From the NCBI RefSeq assembly GCF_000426485.1, contig NZ_AUFL01000008.1, positions 62,001-126,000 of the forward strand: 64,000 nt of DNA, in the 5' to 3' direction. How positions within the stretch are numbered: position 1 is the stretch's first letter; each line of letters begins with the position of its first letter. This stretch comes from Indolivaga capnocytophagoides DSM 22835. Its GTDB lineage: Bacteria; Bacteroidota; Bacteroidia; Bacteroidales; Dysgonomonadaceae. This document shows positions 8,644 through 18,228 of this stretch, piece after piece. Position numbers and translations under genes: made by a program. The notes beneath the pieces were generated by a model, which saw nothing but the letters and a program-made list of their open reading frames with translations, did not search any database and was not told the DNA's origin.

Positions 8644-9048
8644 AAATAGAAAAAATACAGTTCCCCCGAAAAATTGGGGATGAACTCGTCCCTAATAAAT
8701 ATTTGAACCGAATAAAATATTAATATCTAATTATATATAAAATTACTGAAGTAGGGAATTATACCTAACTTTGTCTCAATCGAAACCCGAAGCGATTCGC
8801 AGAATTACAGCATGTGCATAAATGCTGACAGTTCTAATTTATAGCATATAAGATATTGAAAATCAATAGCTGTTTGGATATGTAACGTTCCCTCCAGCTC
8901 CACAATAACACTTATAGAAATATAGGTATTTCTTATTTTCCGGCTTTGTGCCTTTTTTAGAGAATAGGAAAAAATAGGAATGCCACTATAGTGAACACGG
9001 ACTATTGCGGATTAGAAAACATGTAAGAAATATAAGCAGTTCTTCTTT
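8644..9048. other. Intergenic stretch between convergent genes
   Basis: This 405-base gap holds no gene. It contains a short CCCC...GGGG inverted repeat near 8663-8678 and a CAGCAT/ATGCTG inverted repeat near 8811-8832, either of which could be a weak terminator for the genes converging on it. Nothing tRNA-like was found. Confidence 0.4.
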
Positions 9049-10512
9049 TTAAGCAAAAGATCGAATGTATACATATAAATCAATATTGGCATCGATTTTT
9101 AGCTTTTTTCTTAACCTGCTCTTCCTTATTTGGATTGATCTGTGTTCTACAAAACTGTACTGCGCAATTTCTTTGGATGTGAAATTCAGAAAGATCATTG
9201 AGCATAACCAAAATTCAGAGTTGATCAAATCAGGATATCTGTTATAAATGTTTTCTGTAAATTCAGAAAATATATCTTTGAAATTTGTAATAAAAGAACT
9301 GTCGTTTAATTTTGCCAACTCTATCAGATCCTGTGTTTTGTCATTTAATTTGAATTCAAGGGTTTCTACCATCCTTTTCTCTTCCTTTAGTTCTTTCTGG
9401 TGTGTATATCTCCATTTGGCCCATGCTGCAAGTATGATAATAACGAAGATAGTCAAAACAGAGATGAGCCGGATGGCTTTCTCCTGAAAGAGACTATGTG
9501 TTGCACTCTCTTCTTCAAGTATCAAGTTTAATGCTTTTTCTACCGCTTGGTTTTTAGATAAGAGGAGTTTGTTTTCTGCAGAAATCGCCTTATTCTGATA
9601 GAACTTTGCACTATCATTCATCTTCTTTTCTGTATAAGCTTGGAAAATTTGTTTATAAAGATCAGGAAGCTCGTTGTTGAGGTTTGTTCTTTTTATATCT
9701 TCTAAACTCAGATTATAGTACTTTAGAGCAGAATCGGGATTCCCTCGGCCTAATTCCATATCCCCCCAATGTTTATAGGTCCATGAAGTATAAGGACTTC
9801 CTGATTTTTGAGTTGTTTCTATTGATTTGTTGAAATAATAGCTTGCAGAATCGTATTGATTTGTCTTAGAATAGTAATCGCCGAATAGAGTATATAGATT
9901 TACCCAATTACTATATATATAAGGTTCTTCGGAATCCATTTTGTGGAGTAAATCTCTATTTTTTGATAGATAATAAAAAGCAGAATCATATGAGACAATA
10001 GCTATATATCCTATGCTGAGATTTTCATAAGCTAAACTTTTTAGCCGGTTTTTGACACCTCCTTCATCCATTTTATTTACACAATGAAGCCCCTTTCTGA
10101 ATTCTTCCAAAGATTTTGAAGGAAGTCCCAGATACATATATACCTGACCTCTTATTCTGTGAGCTTCGGAGTTTATAGATGCTTTATCCTCATTGTATTC
10201 TTCCTTTTCACATCGATCCAGATATTCTAAAGACATGTTATATTCTCCGACATAACTTAATGCTCTTGCTATATAAAAATATGATTTAGCTTTGCCTGCC
10301 CCGTAATTAATTTCTTGACTTTTCTTCAGAGCTTGTTTTGCTGTCTTAAGATTCTCTGTAATATTAATATTCAAAAAATGTTGGAAAGATACAGATAAGA
10401 TACTATCTACAACTGCTTTGTCGGAATGTTTTAAATCTCTGCTAAATGCATCTGATGGAATAATTGTGAAGATATAACTAATAAAGCAACACAATATATG
10501 TCTGTATCTCAT
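9049..10512 (-). CDS. Membrane-anchored TPR protein with C-terminal LuxR-like HTH regulator domain
   Basis: A 487-aa protein: a signal peptide (residues 1-22), tetratricopeptide-like helical repeats (about 30-320; for example NYGAGKAKSYFYIARALSYV, then SLEYLDRC), one transmembrane segment (about 347-365, LISVLTIFVIIILAAW), a short coiled coil, and a C-terminal HTH domain (FTSKEIAQYSFVEHRSIQIR, then KSRLRKKL). This is a Bacteroidetes one-component architecture with a periplasmic sensor and cytoplasmic DNA-binding output. No histidine kinase domain is present. It is divergent from the fimbrial operon that starts at about 11.0 kb, which makes it the likely regulator of that operon. Its output domain resembles that of the propeller regulator at 21719-24514. 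Confidence 0.78.
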   Translation of the reverse strand: MRYRHILCCFISYIFTIIPSDAFSRDLKHSDKAVVDSILSVSFQHFLNINITENLKTAKQALKKSQEINYGAGKAKSYFYIARALSYVGEYNMSLEYLDRCEKEEYNEDKASINSEAHRIRGQVYMYLGLPSKSLEEFRKGLHCVNKMDEGGVKNRLKSLAYENLSIGYIAIVSYDSAFYYLSKNRDLLHKMDSEEPYIYSNWVNLYTLFGDYYSKTNQYDSASYYFNKSIETTQKSGSPYTSWTYKHWGDMELGRGNPDSALKYYNLSLEDIKRTNLNNELPDLYKQIFQAYTEKKMNDSAKFYQNKAISAENKLLLSKNQAVEKALNLILEEESATHSLFQEKAIRLISVLTIFVIIILAAWAKWRYTHQKELKEEKRMVETLEFKLNDKTQDLIELAKLNDSSFITNFKDIFSEFTENIYNRYPDLINSEFWLCSMIFLNFTSKEIAQYSFVEHRSIQIRKSRLRKKLKIDANIDLYVYIRSFA

Positions 10513-11016
10513 TTCTGTATTGTAAGAATAAATGAATTAGTGCTAGCTGTTTTTATAATATAAGCTATATATTAATATAGCCTTTCATAGAACAAAATTA
10601 AGTAAAATTTGCGATAAAAACCGTTTGTGCTACTAAGATTTGAGTTGTTTTTGTTTTGTTCATTTATATTCAGGTTTGGTGTTCGGACGTATATCTAAGT
10701 ATATATTTCTTCTTAGACGTATTTTGTTATTTTGTATTTCATTAACATTGTTAGACGCACTTTATTAACATTGAACACTCCTTATATTCAAAAATTATGT
10801 TAAGTGAATTTTCTATGTGCTTATGGAAAATAGTAAGCTAATGGCGGGTTTGTAGAAATGTTGTATGTATGTTGTATCTGTTTATAGTCCTTTAAATGCT
10901 ATAAGAGTATAGTTTTGTCTAAAATTTATAGTGTTCTATATTTTTAGATTTACGATTTCTGTTGGGTGGTTCGAAACGAAATTTATACCAATAAAATAAT
11001 ACAACTATTAATAAAA
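10513..11016. other. Divergent regulatory region of the fimbrial locus
   Basis: About 500 bases between the regulator and the fimbrial operon, AT-rich and without a gene. A run of short repeated words (TTAGACG, CATTAACATTG) lies at about 10711-10771. A TAnnTTTG box at 10910-10917 points into the operon. Confidence 0.5.
10910..10917 (+). promoter_or_regulatory. Bacteroidetes -7 box (TAGTTTTG) of the fimbrial operon
   Basis: TAGTTTTG matches TAnnTTTG exactly and lies about 100 bases upstream of the ATG of the DUF3575 gene. The -33 element is weak. Confidence 0.45.
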
Positions 11017-11607
11017 ATGAATTGTCATTTTAAATTTAAAGGCTTAAAACTATTTTTTTTATTAGCCGCTTGCACATCTTCATTTCTACTTCATGCGCAG
11101 GAGGTAGCTATAAAAACAAATCTTGCTTATTGGGCAACAACAACTCCTAATTTACAACTAGAATTAGCATTGACCGACAGGACTACCTTGGAACTTGGAG
11201 GAGGCATAAATGTGTTTTCGTTTTCAGATAATAAAACATTAAAACATTGGCTTATTGAACCCGAATATCGTTGGTGGTTATGTGAGACATTCAATGGGCA
11301 TTTTATAGGTTTGCATGCATTGGGCGGTCAATTTAATGTGGGCGGATGGGATATCCCTATCGGACGCTTAGATGTTTTTAAAGACAGCCGGTACGAAGGT
11401 TATCTATATGGAGGAGGCTTAAGCTATGGATATCAGTGGATATTATCAAATCGTTTAAATTTTGAGTTAAATGTAGGTGTCGGATATGCCCGTATCCATT
11501 ATGATAAATACCCGTGTAAGGATTGTGGAACAAAGTCAGATGAAGGAAATTATAATTACTGGGGTATAACACGATTAGGTTTGTCTTTAGTCTATTTCTT
11601 AAAATAA
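11017..11607 (+). CDS. DUF3575 outer-membrane-associated fimbrial accessory protein
   Basis: About 197 aa from ATG 11017. An upstream GTG at 10966 would add an unlikely lead, whereas ATG 11017 gives a clean signal peptide ending in LLHAQ. The mature part has alternating beta strands with glycine-rich turns: LELGGGINVFSFSDNK near residue 55, YLYGGGLSYGYQWIL near 135. It ends in an aromatic strand (LSLVYFLK), as small outer-membrane beta-barrels do. DUF3575 proteins are the usual first gene of Bacteroidetes Mfa1/FimA-type operons. The stop is 6 bases before the DUF3868/OmpA gene. The exact molecular role in fimbrial assembly is not established. Confidence 0.78.
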   Translation: MNCHFKFKGLKLFFLLAACTSSFLLHAQEVAIKTNLAYWATTTPNLQLELALTDRTTLELGGGINVFSFSDNKTLKHWLIEPEYRWWLCETFNGHFIGLHALGGQFNVGGWDIPIGRLDVFKDSRYEGYLYGGGLSYGYQWILSNRLNFELNVGVGYARIHYDKYPCKDCGTKSDEGNYNYWGITRLGLSLVYFLK

Positions 11608-11613
11608 TAAGTA

Positions 11614-13065
11614 ATGAAAAAATCAATGATATTGAGAGTATGCTTATCGGCAATTCTGATAGTATTTACTCTATCTACTCATGCTCAATCTGAATTTGGA
11701 AAAATACAAATAACAGAAGAGCATTTTATTAAACAGCACGACAAAGTATCTGTATCTATGACTTTTGTTTTGGATGAGATATCTGTTCGTCGAAATGAAA
11801 TGCTTATTCTTACTCCGGTTTTAAAATCTAATGGGAAAGATAATGACAGTCTTAAGCTCTCTCCGGTAGTTGTCTCCGGTAGTTTGAGAAATAAGATATT
11901 GAATAGAAAGAAGAGTTTAGGTTCTCAACTTCCATTCGATAGAGAACCACAAACTGTGATAACCAGAAAAAACGGTACTGTTCAATCTGTTAATTATGCT
12001 GTTATAGTACCTTATAAATTGTGGATGGATAATGCTTCATTGTCTATTTCAGAAATAGTTTCCGGATGTGCCAGCTGTTACGATACTGAAGAAGAACGTT
12101 TGGTCGCTCAAAATATATTACCTAAGCAGGCTCCTGTTTCTTATAAGCTGACATTTATTGTTCCCGAAGTAGAACCTGTAAAAACTCGCAGCGACAGACA
12201 TACTGCAACTTTTAATTATATCGTAGACCGTTACGAATTGTTACGCAATTTTAAGAACAATTCAGTAGAATTTGCGCAGGTGGATAGTGTAATAGGTGAA
12301 ATACAACAAAATCAGGACTTAAAAATTACTGAATTTAATATAGCCGGTTATGCATCACCGGAAGGAGGATTTGAACATAACCGGATATTATCTCAAAACA
12401 GAGCTAATTCATTTGCCGATTATCTTGTGTCGAAATTTGGAGTTAGAAGAAATCAATTTATTGTCAACGGATTTGGAGAAGATTGGACTGGTTTATATAA
12501 GTCGGTTTCCCAATCATCACTGAAGGATAAGCTAGAAGTATTGGGCATTATTGATAAAATAGGAAGTCCGGACGCTCGAGATAGGGAACTGATGAAGCTT
12601 GCCAATGGGAATACGTATAAAATACTGTTGAATGACTATTATCCTCCATTGCGTCGTACAGAATATGTAATAGCATACATTGTGAGGCCTTTTGATGTAG
12701 AAGAAGCGAAGAAACTCATTAAAGTTAATCCTAAACTGTTAAGTTTAAACGAAATGTATTTGGTTGCTTATAGCTATCCGTCTGATACAAAGGAATTCAG
12801 AGAAGTTTTTGATATAGCCGTAAGATTATATCCACAGAGTGATATTGCGATTGTCAATTCGGCAGGAGCTGACATTGAGGGTGGAAATTTTGATGCAGCC
12901 ATAGAACGACTCCTGAAAATAGAGAATAATCCTAAAATATGGAATAATCTGGGTGTAGCTTATCTCTACAAAGGCGATTATGGCAAAGCTCGGGAATACT
13001 TGTCCAAAGCGGCAGCAAATGGTAATGCTGAAGCTCGATTCAATTTAGATAATTACACTGAATAG
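11614..13065 (+). CDS. DUF3868 / OmpA-like domain fimbrial protein
   Basis: A 483-aa exported protein with a signal peptide (residues 1-24, ending in STHAQ). Residues 25-190 match the DUF3868 style of N-terminal domain. Residues 210-360 form an OmpA-like peptidoglycan-binding domain (ITEFNIAGYASPEGG, then NRILSQNRANSFADYL and VNGFGEDW). Residues 385-480 hold TPR-like helices (IWNNLGVAYLYKGDYGKARE). Proteins of this layout follow DUF3575 genes in Bacteroidetes fimbrial operons and probably anchor or assemble the fimbria in the envelope. It is followed by a hairpin and then a new promoter before the major subunit, so these two genes may form their own transcript. Confidence 0.8.
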   Translation: MKKSMILRVCLSAILIVFTLSTHAQSEFGKIQITEEHFIKQHDKVSVSMTFVLDEISVRRNEMLILTPVLKSNGKDNDSLKLSPVVVSGSLRNKILNRKKSLGSQLPFDREPQTVITRKNGTVQSVNYAVIVPYKLWMDNASLSISEIVSGCASCYDTEEERLVAQNILPKQAPVSYKLTFIVPEVEPVKTRSDRHTATFNYIVDRYELLRNFKNNSVEFAQVDSVIGEIQQNQDLKITEFNIAGYASPEGGFEHNRILSQNRANSFADYLVSKFGVRRNQFIVNGFGEDWTGLYKSVSQSSLKDKLEVLGIIDKIGSPDARDRELMKLANGNTYKILLNDYYPPLRRTEYVIAYIVRPFDVEEAKKLIKVNPKLLSLNEMYLVAYSYPSDTKEFREVFDIAVRLYPQSDIAIVNSAGADIEGGNFDAAIERLLKIENNPKIWNNLGVAYLYKGDYGKAREYLSKAAANGNAEARFNLDNYTE

Positions 13066-13074
13066 ATAATTCGG

Positions 13075-13122
13075 TAACAAGGCTTTTTCGACATGTTTAT
13101 ACGTTACATGTCTCCCTTGTTA
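13075..13122 (+). terminator. Hairpin after the DUF3868/OmpA gene
   Basis: TAACAAGG (13075-13082) pairs with CCTTGTTA (13115-13122), with an inner ACATGT/ACATGT pairing. The U-run after it is weak. It probably terminates the two-gene transcript or separates it from the major subunit. Confidence 0.5.
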
Positions 13123-13150
13123 TGTTTGATCAGAAGAGAAAAATATAAAC

Positions 13151-13181
13151 TTGACACTGGCTTAATTAAAGGCAAAATTTG
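13151..13181 (+). promoter_or_regulatory. Promoter of the Mfa1-like major subunit gene
   Basis: TTG at 13151-13153 lies 20 bases before AAAATTTG (13174-13181), which matches the Bacteroidetes -33/-7 layout with one mismatch in TAnnTTTG. The start codon follows 52 bases later. A separate promoter would allow strong expression of the abundant subunit. Confidence 0.5.
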
Positions 13182-13233
13182 ATTAGAAAATTTTATGAAA
13201 GAAAATAGATGTCAAAATTATAATTAAAAAAGA

Positions 13234-14817
13234 ATGAAAAAGACAAAACTATTATTAGTACTATTAGCTTCAGCTCTTGGGTTTATCGCTTGTAGTGATG
13301 ATAATGATTTGCAAACCTCTGCAGAGACAGATGCAAATACAAACGTAAGTATAACCCTTAGTTTGCCTCAAAACTTATCGTTGAGGGCCTTACCTTCGGA
13401 TTATAACGATGTAGGGGAGTGGGCAGGAAAAGATAAGATTGAAAAGGTGGCCATATTTTTAGTGGATGGTTCTACTGTCACTACTGCTGCATATACAGTT
13501 GGTACAACAGTTGATGACGGATATACTCAGGAAGTGTCAAACACTTCTAATCAGGTTGTATTAAAACCTAAAAAAGCAATTAAGACATCAGCCGGCATAA
13601 AAAAAGTTTATGTGCTGATCAATGGTAATTCTGATATTGAGGCTGCATTAGCTGCAACACCCGCAAATACATTTGAGGACACTTATAAAACTGCAGCGTT
13701 AAACCTTGTAAATTCAGGAACAAGCCTTACTGTAAGTACATCTGCCGATAAATTGGCAGCGAAAAATGGTACAGCAGACGAAACTATTGTTATGACAAAT
13801 GTGCAGGAAGTTTCTATTAATGTAGCGCCGAATGTAAGTGCCGAAGATGCCCTGAGAGATGCTAATCCGTTGAATAGAGCGAGTGTACAGGTTGAAAGGG
13901 CTGTTGCCCGGGTAATGGTTACCACTGCAGCCCCAACATATGAAATAAAATCCGGAGCAGATTTACTGGGTACAATTTCGAATATAACATGGGTATTGGC
14001 TCAAGGTGAAAACTCGGTATATATTCAACGTAAATCAGACTATGTAACACCCAATTATGGATGGATTCCTACTACTAATGCCGAATATTTCGGTAATGCG
14101 GGAAATAAGTATGACTATTCAGGATTATTCGAAGAATATAATGGTTCTGCACTGTTTGGAGGAACTCCTGTTCCGACAATGGCTGATTATGCAGCAGCTT
14201 CTGCTCAGACACAAATTACTGATGAACTAAATGCTAAATTATCAGGAAAGTTTATTCTGCCGACAACACATGCGACAGGTGTAGCAGATGCGTCGAGTTA
14301 CAAAAAAGGGAATACTGCCTATGTTCTGGTCAGAGCCAAATTTACTCCTGCCGCTTTAGCTGATGGCGGAACTTATACTGCAGGCAAAGATTTTTATCTC
14401 GGAGCTAATGGTAAATTTTTTGCTTCTGCCGAAAATGCTGTTGATCCAGCCAAAGGAGGAGTTGCAGGCCAGACAGTTGCCAAATATGTAGGAGGTAAAG
14501 TGTTATATTATGCATGGGTCAATCCTGATAATATTCCAACCTGGTATAACTCTCCGGTAGTTAGAAACAATATATATCATGTACATATTTCAGGTTTTAA
14601 AAATCTGGGAACAAACTGGAATCCGCTTTATCCCGAAGATCCGAATAGTTCTACTCCCGCCAATCCTGATCCGAAGCCTGTTGTACCGGGTATAAATGAA
14701 CCCCAAAATCCTATAGCCCCTACTGACCCTTTAACTACTCCTGAAACATGGATGAGTGTGGATGTAAAAGTGTTGCCATGGAAACTTCACTCTTATAGTG
14801 TTGACTTAGGCATTTGA
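13234..14817 (+). CDS. Mfa1-family fimbria major subunit
   Basis: A 527-aa lipoprotein precursor: signal peptide and lipobox at residues 14-20 (LGFIAC), followed by SDDND, an acidic lipoprotein export signal that directs proteins to the cell surface in Bacteroidetes. The mature protein is rich in Ala, Thr and Val, as Mfa1-type fimbrillins are. Residues about 215-235 (RASVQVERAVARVMVTT) match the conserved core strand of the N-terminal domain. The C-terminal region has VVRNNIYHVHISGFKNLG, the typical Mfa1 C-terminal motif, then a Pro-rich stretch and a final WMSVDVKVLPWKLHSYSVDL donor-strand-like segment. In Porphyromonas this subunit polymerises after gingipain-type cleavage near an Arg. It has its own promoter and is followed by a hairpin. 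Confidence 0.85.
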   Translation: MKKTKLLLVLLASALGFIACSDDNDLQTSAETDANTNVSITLSLPQNLSLRALPSDYNDVGEWAGKDKIEKVAIFLVDGSTVTTAAYTVGTTVDDGYTQEVSNTSNQVVLKPKKAIKTSAGIKKVYVLINGNSDIEAALAATPANTFEDTYKTAALNLVNSGTSLTVSTSADKLAAKNGTADETIVMTNVQEVSINVAPNVSAEDALRDANPLNRASVQVERAVARVMVTTAAPTYEIKSGADLLGTISNITWVLAQGENSVYIQRKSDYVTPNYGWIPTTNAEYFGNAGNKYDYSGLFEEYNGSALFGGTPVPTMADYAAASAQTQITDELNAKLSGKFILPTTHATGVADASSYKKGNTAYVLVRAKFTPAALADGGTYTAGKDFYLGANGKFFASAENAVDPAKGGVAGQTVAKYVGGKVLYYAWVNPDNIPTWYNSPVVRNNIYHVHISGFKNLGTNWNPLYPEDPNSSTPANPDPKPVVPGINEPQNPIAPTDPLTTPETWMSVDVKVLPWKLHSYSVDLGI

Positions 14818-14838
14818 TTTTACAGTCAGTAAGTGTAT

Positions 14839-14870
14839 CCGGAGGGGAACCCCTTTTTCTCCTCCGGTTT
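14839..14870 (+). terminator. Terminator or attenuator after the major subunit gene
   Basis: CCGGAGG (14839-14845) pairs with CCTCCGG (14861-14867), with an inner GGGG/CCCC, and is followed by TTTTA. It is well placed to end most major-subunit transcripts while letting some read into the accessory genes. Confidence 0.65.
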
Positions 14871-14887
14871 TATAAAAATCAATTACA

Positions 14888-15868
14888 ATGCAACAAATGA
14901 AAATTTTGCGAATTAAGATATTCATAGTGATACTTACCCTGGGAGCGTTTCTTTGGGGATGCGATTCTTTGATTTATGACGATTTGTCGGATTGTCCTCA
15001 AGGGGTATATGTGAAATTCTTTGCGTTGACACCTTGCGATGTTGATTCGACTTTTATTGGAGATGTCACTTCACTTACAGTTTTTGCTTTCGATGATAAA
15101 GGCAAATTGGTATCAACAGTTAACCGGCAGAATGTTGACCTTAATCGCAATTTTGAACTTTTAATACCTGTTTCGAATGGTAATTTTACCTTTATCGCGT
15201 GGACAGGTGTAGATGATAAGTTTGTTAGAAATACTTTTTCATCAGGTGTGACCACAAAGAAGGATGTGATGTTAGCCATCAAGTCGTCTGAGAAAAATGT
15301 TGTTGCTCTAATTAATGCTCAGCGAATCTGGCAGGGAGAAAGTGCCTCTGTTTTTTTGCCTGATCCGAAAGAATCAGGGTCTCTTTACAAACATACAGCA
15401 ATAAATCTACACGAATTAACGAACCGGGTTAAAGTGATTGTTGAATTTGATGCTTCAATAACAGCTCTCACACCTCGTGATCTCAATGTAGCAGTATCCT
15501 CTGCTAACGGGACAATAAATATCGATGGCTCTATGCCTCTCAACTCTCCGATATTGTCTTATCCGATACAAAATACAAAATATACCGAGAATACCGTAGC
15601 CTGGGACTTTTCGTTGCTCGAATTAGCAACTGGCTATCATAATAACCTCACAATAACTTATCCCAAAACAGGGCAGCAGGTATTTAGCGGAGATCTTATC
15701 GGCAGTATTCTATTAAATACAGTCAGTGGAGGTATCAATCTGAATTGTGAGAATGACTTTACCATAAAATTCGTACTGAAAGACTATTGTGCCGAATGCG
15801 GGACAAATTTTAGTTGTGCCGTTTATGTAAACGACTGGTTTGTACATAGCTACAGTACCGAACTGTAA
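14888..15868 (+). CDS. FimB/Mfa2-family fimbrial anchor or tip lipoprotein
   Basis: 326 aa with a signal peptide and lipobox (LGAFLWGC near residue 25). The start of the mature protein, DLSDCPQGVYVKFFA, is characteristic of the FimB/Mfa2 family, whose members cap and anchor the fimbria at the outer membrane and set its length. The C-terminal part has two Cys in DYCAECGTNFSC. It lies 70 bases after the major subunit, behind a hairpin, and 12 bases before the next lipoprotein gene. An alternative ATG at 14897 gives an equally good signal peptide. Confidence 0.8.
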   Translation: MQQMKILRIKIFIVILTLGAFLWGCDSLIYDDLSDCPQGVYVKFFALTPCDVDSTFIGDVTSLTVFAFDDKGKLVSTVNRQNVDLNRNFELLIPVSNGNFTFIAWTGVDDKFVRNTFSSGVTTKKDVMLAIKSSEKNVVALINAQRIWQGESASVFLPDPKESGSLYKHTAINLHELTNRVKVIVEFDASITALTPRDLNVAVSSANGTINIDGSMPLNSPILSYPIQNTKYTENTVAWDFSLLELATGYHNNLTITYPKTGQQVFSGDLIGSILLNTVSGGINLNCENDFTIKFVLKDYCAECGTNFSCAVYVNDWFVHSYSTEL

Positions 15869-15880
15869 TTATAGGCTTGT

Positions 15881-17194
15881 ATGCTTAAAACAGTCAATAT
15901 GAATATGACAAGAATTCAATTATTATATATATTACTGATCAGTATTCTGATTGCATTTTCGGGGTGTCAATCTCAGACTGATGATGATTCCTCTACTACC
16001 GATCCTCAATCGATTGTTTATCTCTCGGTAACGAGAGCTCAGGTTGACGGACTAGAAACATTCAATGCCGATGATGAGGATTATGAGGATCGTGTACATG
16101 ATATGGCTATGCTGGTTTTTGACTCATCTACAGGAACCAAAGTCGGTGAATACTTTGATGAACATATAGCTTTATCGGAGAAGGATAAAAGTTTTGTAAT
16201 TCAATTGACTCCGGGGAAGCGGGATTTTTATTTTGTTGCGAATATGCCTGTTAACGAATTAAAGAAGATTACGACACAATCGGATATGGATGTATATATG
16301 AATACTTTTTCGGATCTAGATACCGATCTTTATCTGAGTGCATCCGAAGATAAAGGTTTTCCGATGTCCAGAGTGTACCGTAATCAAATAATAACAGAAG
16401 GGGGAAGTCTTTATTCACCTCAACCCTTTTGTCCTGATAATGAAGATCGGGTGAAGTTAATTCGGGTGGTTGCTAAACTTGATGTAAGGATTGATACATC
16501 CGGCAATAATCTGGACGTGAAGAATGTTTACTATAAAAATGCTTCACGGCAGTTTAGTCTGACATCTTCTTTGGAGGGGCGTGTTCAGGTTTATTACGAA
16601 GACAAACCATTGAAAAAAGTAAACAACACTTATCTCTACTATATTCCAGAGGCTCTGATGATTTCACCGAGTTGGCCGACTGCGGTGAATCATCGGCCTA
16701 TTAATTATTTTGTAATCGAAACACTTGATGGTACTCAATATGAGATACCTATTGTAACATACGATGGTACTATTCCCGAAAAAGATTATCTGTCTTTTGC
16801 TATGGGAAATACAACCGAAAAGCCCGACTACAATGTTTACCGTAATCGATATTACTTATATACAATAAAGAAATTAGAAACGCTCGAAATTGTATATACT
16901 ATAGACCCTTGGCATGTTGTCGAAAATTCTACTTATATGGGATATGGGTACAATGTAGAAGTCGGCGAAGATGGAAATGTCACCATTAGCAATACGATTG
17001 AAGCTTGTGATCCACATAAAGTGACACTCGAAACTGTAGGTGATTTTAAATTTTCGGATGGAACGACAACTAAAACATTTACAGATGCAGATCCTCAGTC
17101 TTCAGTTCAATATGTATTGTCTCCAGTTCCAACTTCAGGTACATATATGAAGGTATATTACAACGGTAATCTGGTAAAAACATTCAGTAAATAA
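15881..17194 (+). CDS. Fimbrillin-like accessory lipoprotein
   Basis: 437 aa with a signal peptide and lipobox (ISILIAFSGC near residue 29). The first ATG gives an odd lead; the start may be one of the ATGs at 15899 or 15905. It contains MAMLVFDSSTGTKVGEYFDE (residues about 75-94), RDFYFVANMP and VKLIRVVAKLDVRIDTS. These strands are the signature of the fimbrial accessory subunits that follow Mfa1/FimA genes, such as Mfa3/Mfa4 or FimC/FimD. It is probably a minor tip subunit. It sits in a tight cluster with the lipoprotein genes on either side (12- and 16-base gaps). Confidence 0.72.
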   Translation: MLKTVNMNMTRIQLLYILLISILIAFSGCQSQTDDDSSTTDPQSIVYLSVTRAQVDGLETFNADDEDYEDRVHDMAMLVFDSSTGTKVGEYFDEHIALSEKDKSFVIQLTPGKRDFYFVANMPVNELKKITTQSDMDVYMNTFSDLDTDLYLSASEDKGFPMSRVYRNQIITEGGSLYSPQPFCPDNEDRVKLIRVVAKLDVRIDTSGNNLDVKNVYYKNASRQFSLTSSLEGRVQVYYEDKPLKKVNNTYLYYIPEALMISPSWPTAVNHRPINYFVIETLDGTQYEIPIVTYDGTIPEKDYLSFAMGNTTEKPDYNVYRNRYYLYTIKKLETLEIVYTIDPWHVVENSTYMGYGYNVEVGEDGNVTISNTIEACDPHKVTLETVGDFKFSDGTTTKTFTDADPQSSVQYVLSPVPTSGTYMKVYYNGNLVKTFSK

Positions 17195-17210
17195 TTAAAA
17201 CAAAAGTCGC

Positions 17211-18167
17211 ATGAGTCGAATAATATATATGTTGTTGTCGGTTAATCTGCTTTTGATGCTGTCTTGTTCCGAAGATAAGATCATCGAAGCAGGTGCAGAT
17301 AATGACAAAATCGAATTGTTTTTCGATGTAAATAATTATACAAGAGCAACGTCAACTGTCATAGAAAATGAAACAGAAGAAGAGCAAGTGGTCGAAAACT
17401 TGTATGTATTTCTATTTCCCACAACAGATAATCAGGCTGTAGTCAAATATTATGTTTCAGCATCGGTTTTTAGTGCAGGGACATGGAGTACTGCAGATAA
17501 TAAAATTTCGCTAAATGCTAATAAATCTGATATAGGGTATAGGGATGTGTATATTGTTGCAAATTGTTTCTCAATCAAATCAAAACTTGATGAGGTAACC
17601 TCGGAGAGTGATCTGGAGACTGTTTTGCAAACAACCGAGGAACCTTGGTCAGAAAATATTACTACTCCGTTATTGATGTCAGGAAATAAGCTGCACGATT
17701 TCAACACTGCTGCGCGTTTGGATAATATATCTTTGATTCGCGCTGTAGCTAAACTGCAATTGAATATTACATTATCAAAGGAGCATCAGACTTACCCTAC
17801 AATAGATAACGAACCTCAATACAAATACAAGTTTATCAACTTCGACAAAAATACATATGTTTTACAAACGGGAAATAAAGTCAACTCTTTGATCAGTTCC
17901 TCAGACTGGCTGGGGTGGAGTGAATCGGGGAACGTAACTTCTTATCGACGTAATGCAGATGGAAAAGTTATTGGGATGAGTCTTGTTACTTATCTGAATG
18001 AGAGTGTCCCCTCTTCGGGTTCTATTGAAATAAGCTTGCCATATCATGATGCAGGCTCATTGCCACCACCCGAATTCGGAGACGAAACGTATAGGTTGCA
18101 ATTGCCTCAGCATATTGAACGCAATCATTTATACAGATATGATATTTCTCTGTCATCAGATAATTAG
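17211..18167 (+). CDS. Fimbrillin-family minor subunit lipoprotein
   Basis: 318 aa. Lipobox LLLMLSC near residue 19, followed by SEDK, a probable surface export signal. The domain features match the preceding gene: VVENLYVFLFPTTDNQ near residue 60, YRDVYIVANCFSIKS near 105, ISLIRAVAKLQLNITL near 175, and a terminal LPQHIERNHLYRYDISLSS strand. It is probably another tip or adaptor subunit of the same fimbria. Two paralogous accessory subunits in a row are normal for these operons. Confidence 0.72.
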   Translation: MSRIIYMLLSVNLLLMLSCSEDKIIEAGADNDKIELFFDVNNYTRATSTVIENETEEEQVVENLYVFLFPTTDNQAVVKYYVSASVFSAGTWSTADNKISLNANKSDIGYRDVYIVANCFSIKSKLDEVTSESDLETVLQTTEEPWSENITTPLLMSGNKLHDFNTAARLDNISLIRAVAKLQLNITLSKEHQTYPTIDNEPQYKYKFINFDKNTYVLQTGNKVNSLISSSDWLGWSESGNVTSYRRNADGKVIGMSLVTYLNESVPSSGSIEISLPYHDAGSLPPPEFGDETYRLQLPQHIERNHLYRYDISLSSDN

Positions 18168-18228
18168 ATACATAATTGAATGATGAACTAAACAGCATTA
18201 ATACATTCTTTTATCAGGATAAAATAAT

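Noticed and set aside
10966-11016. GTG start for the DUF3575 gene
   Set aside because: The extra residues before ATG 11017 spoil the signal peptide position, and the ATG gives a normal one.
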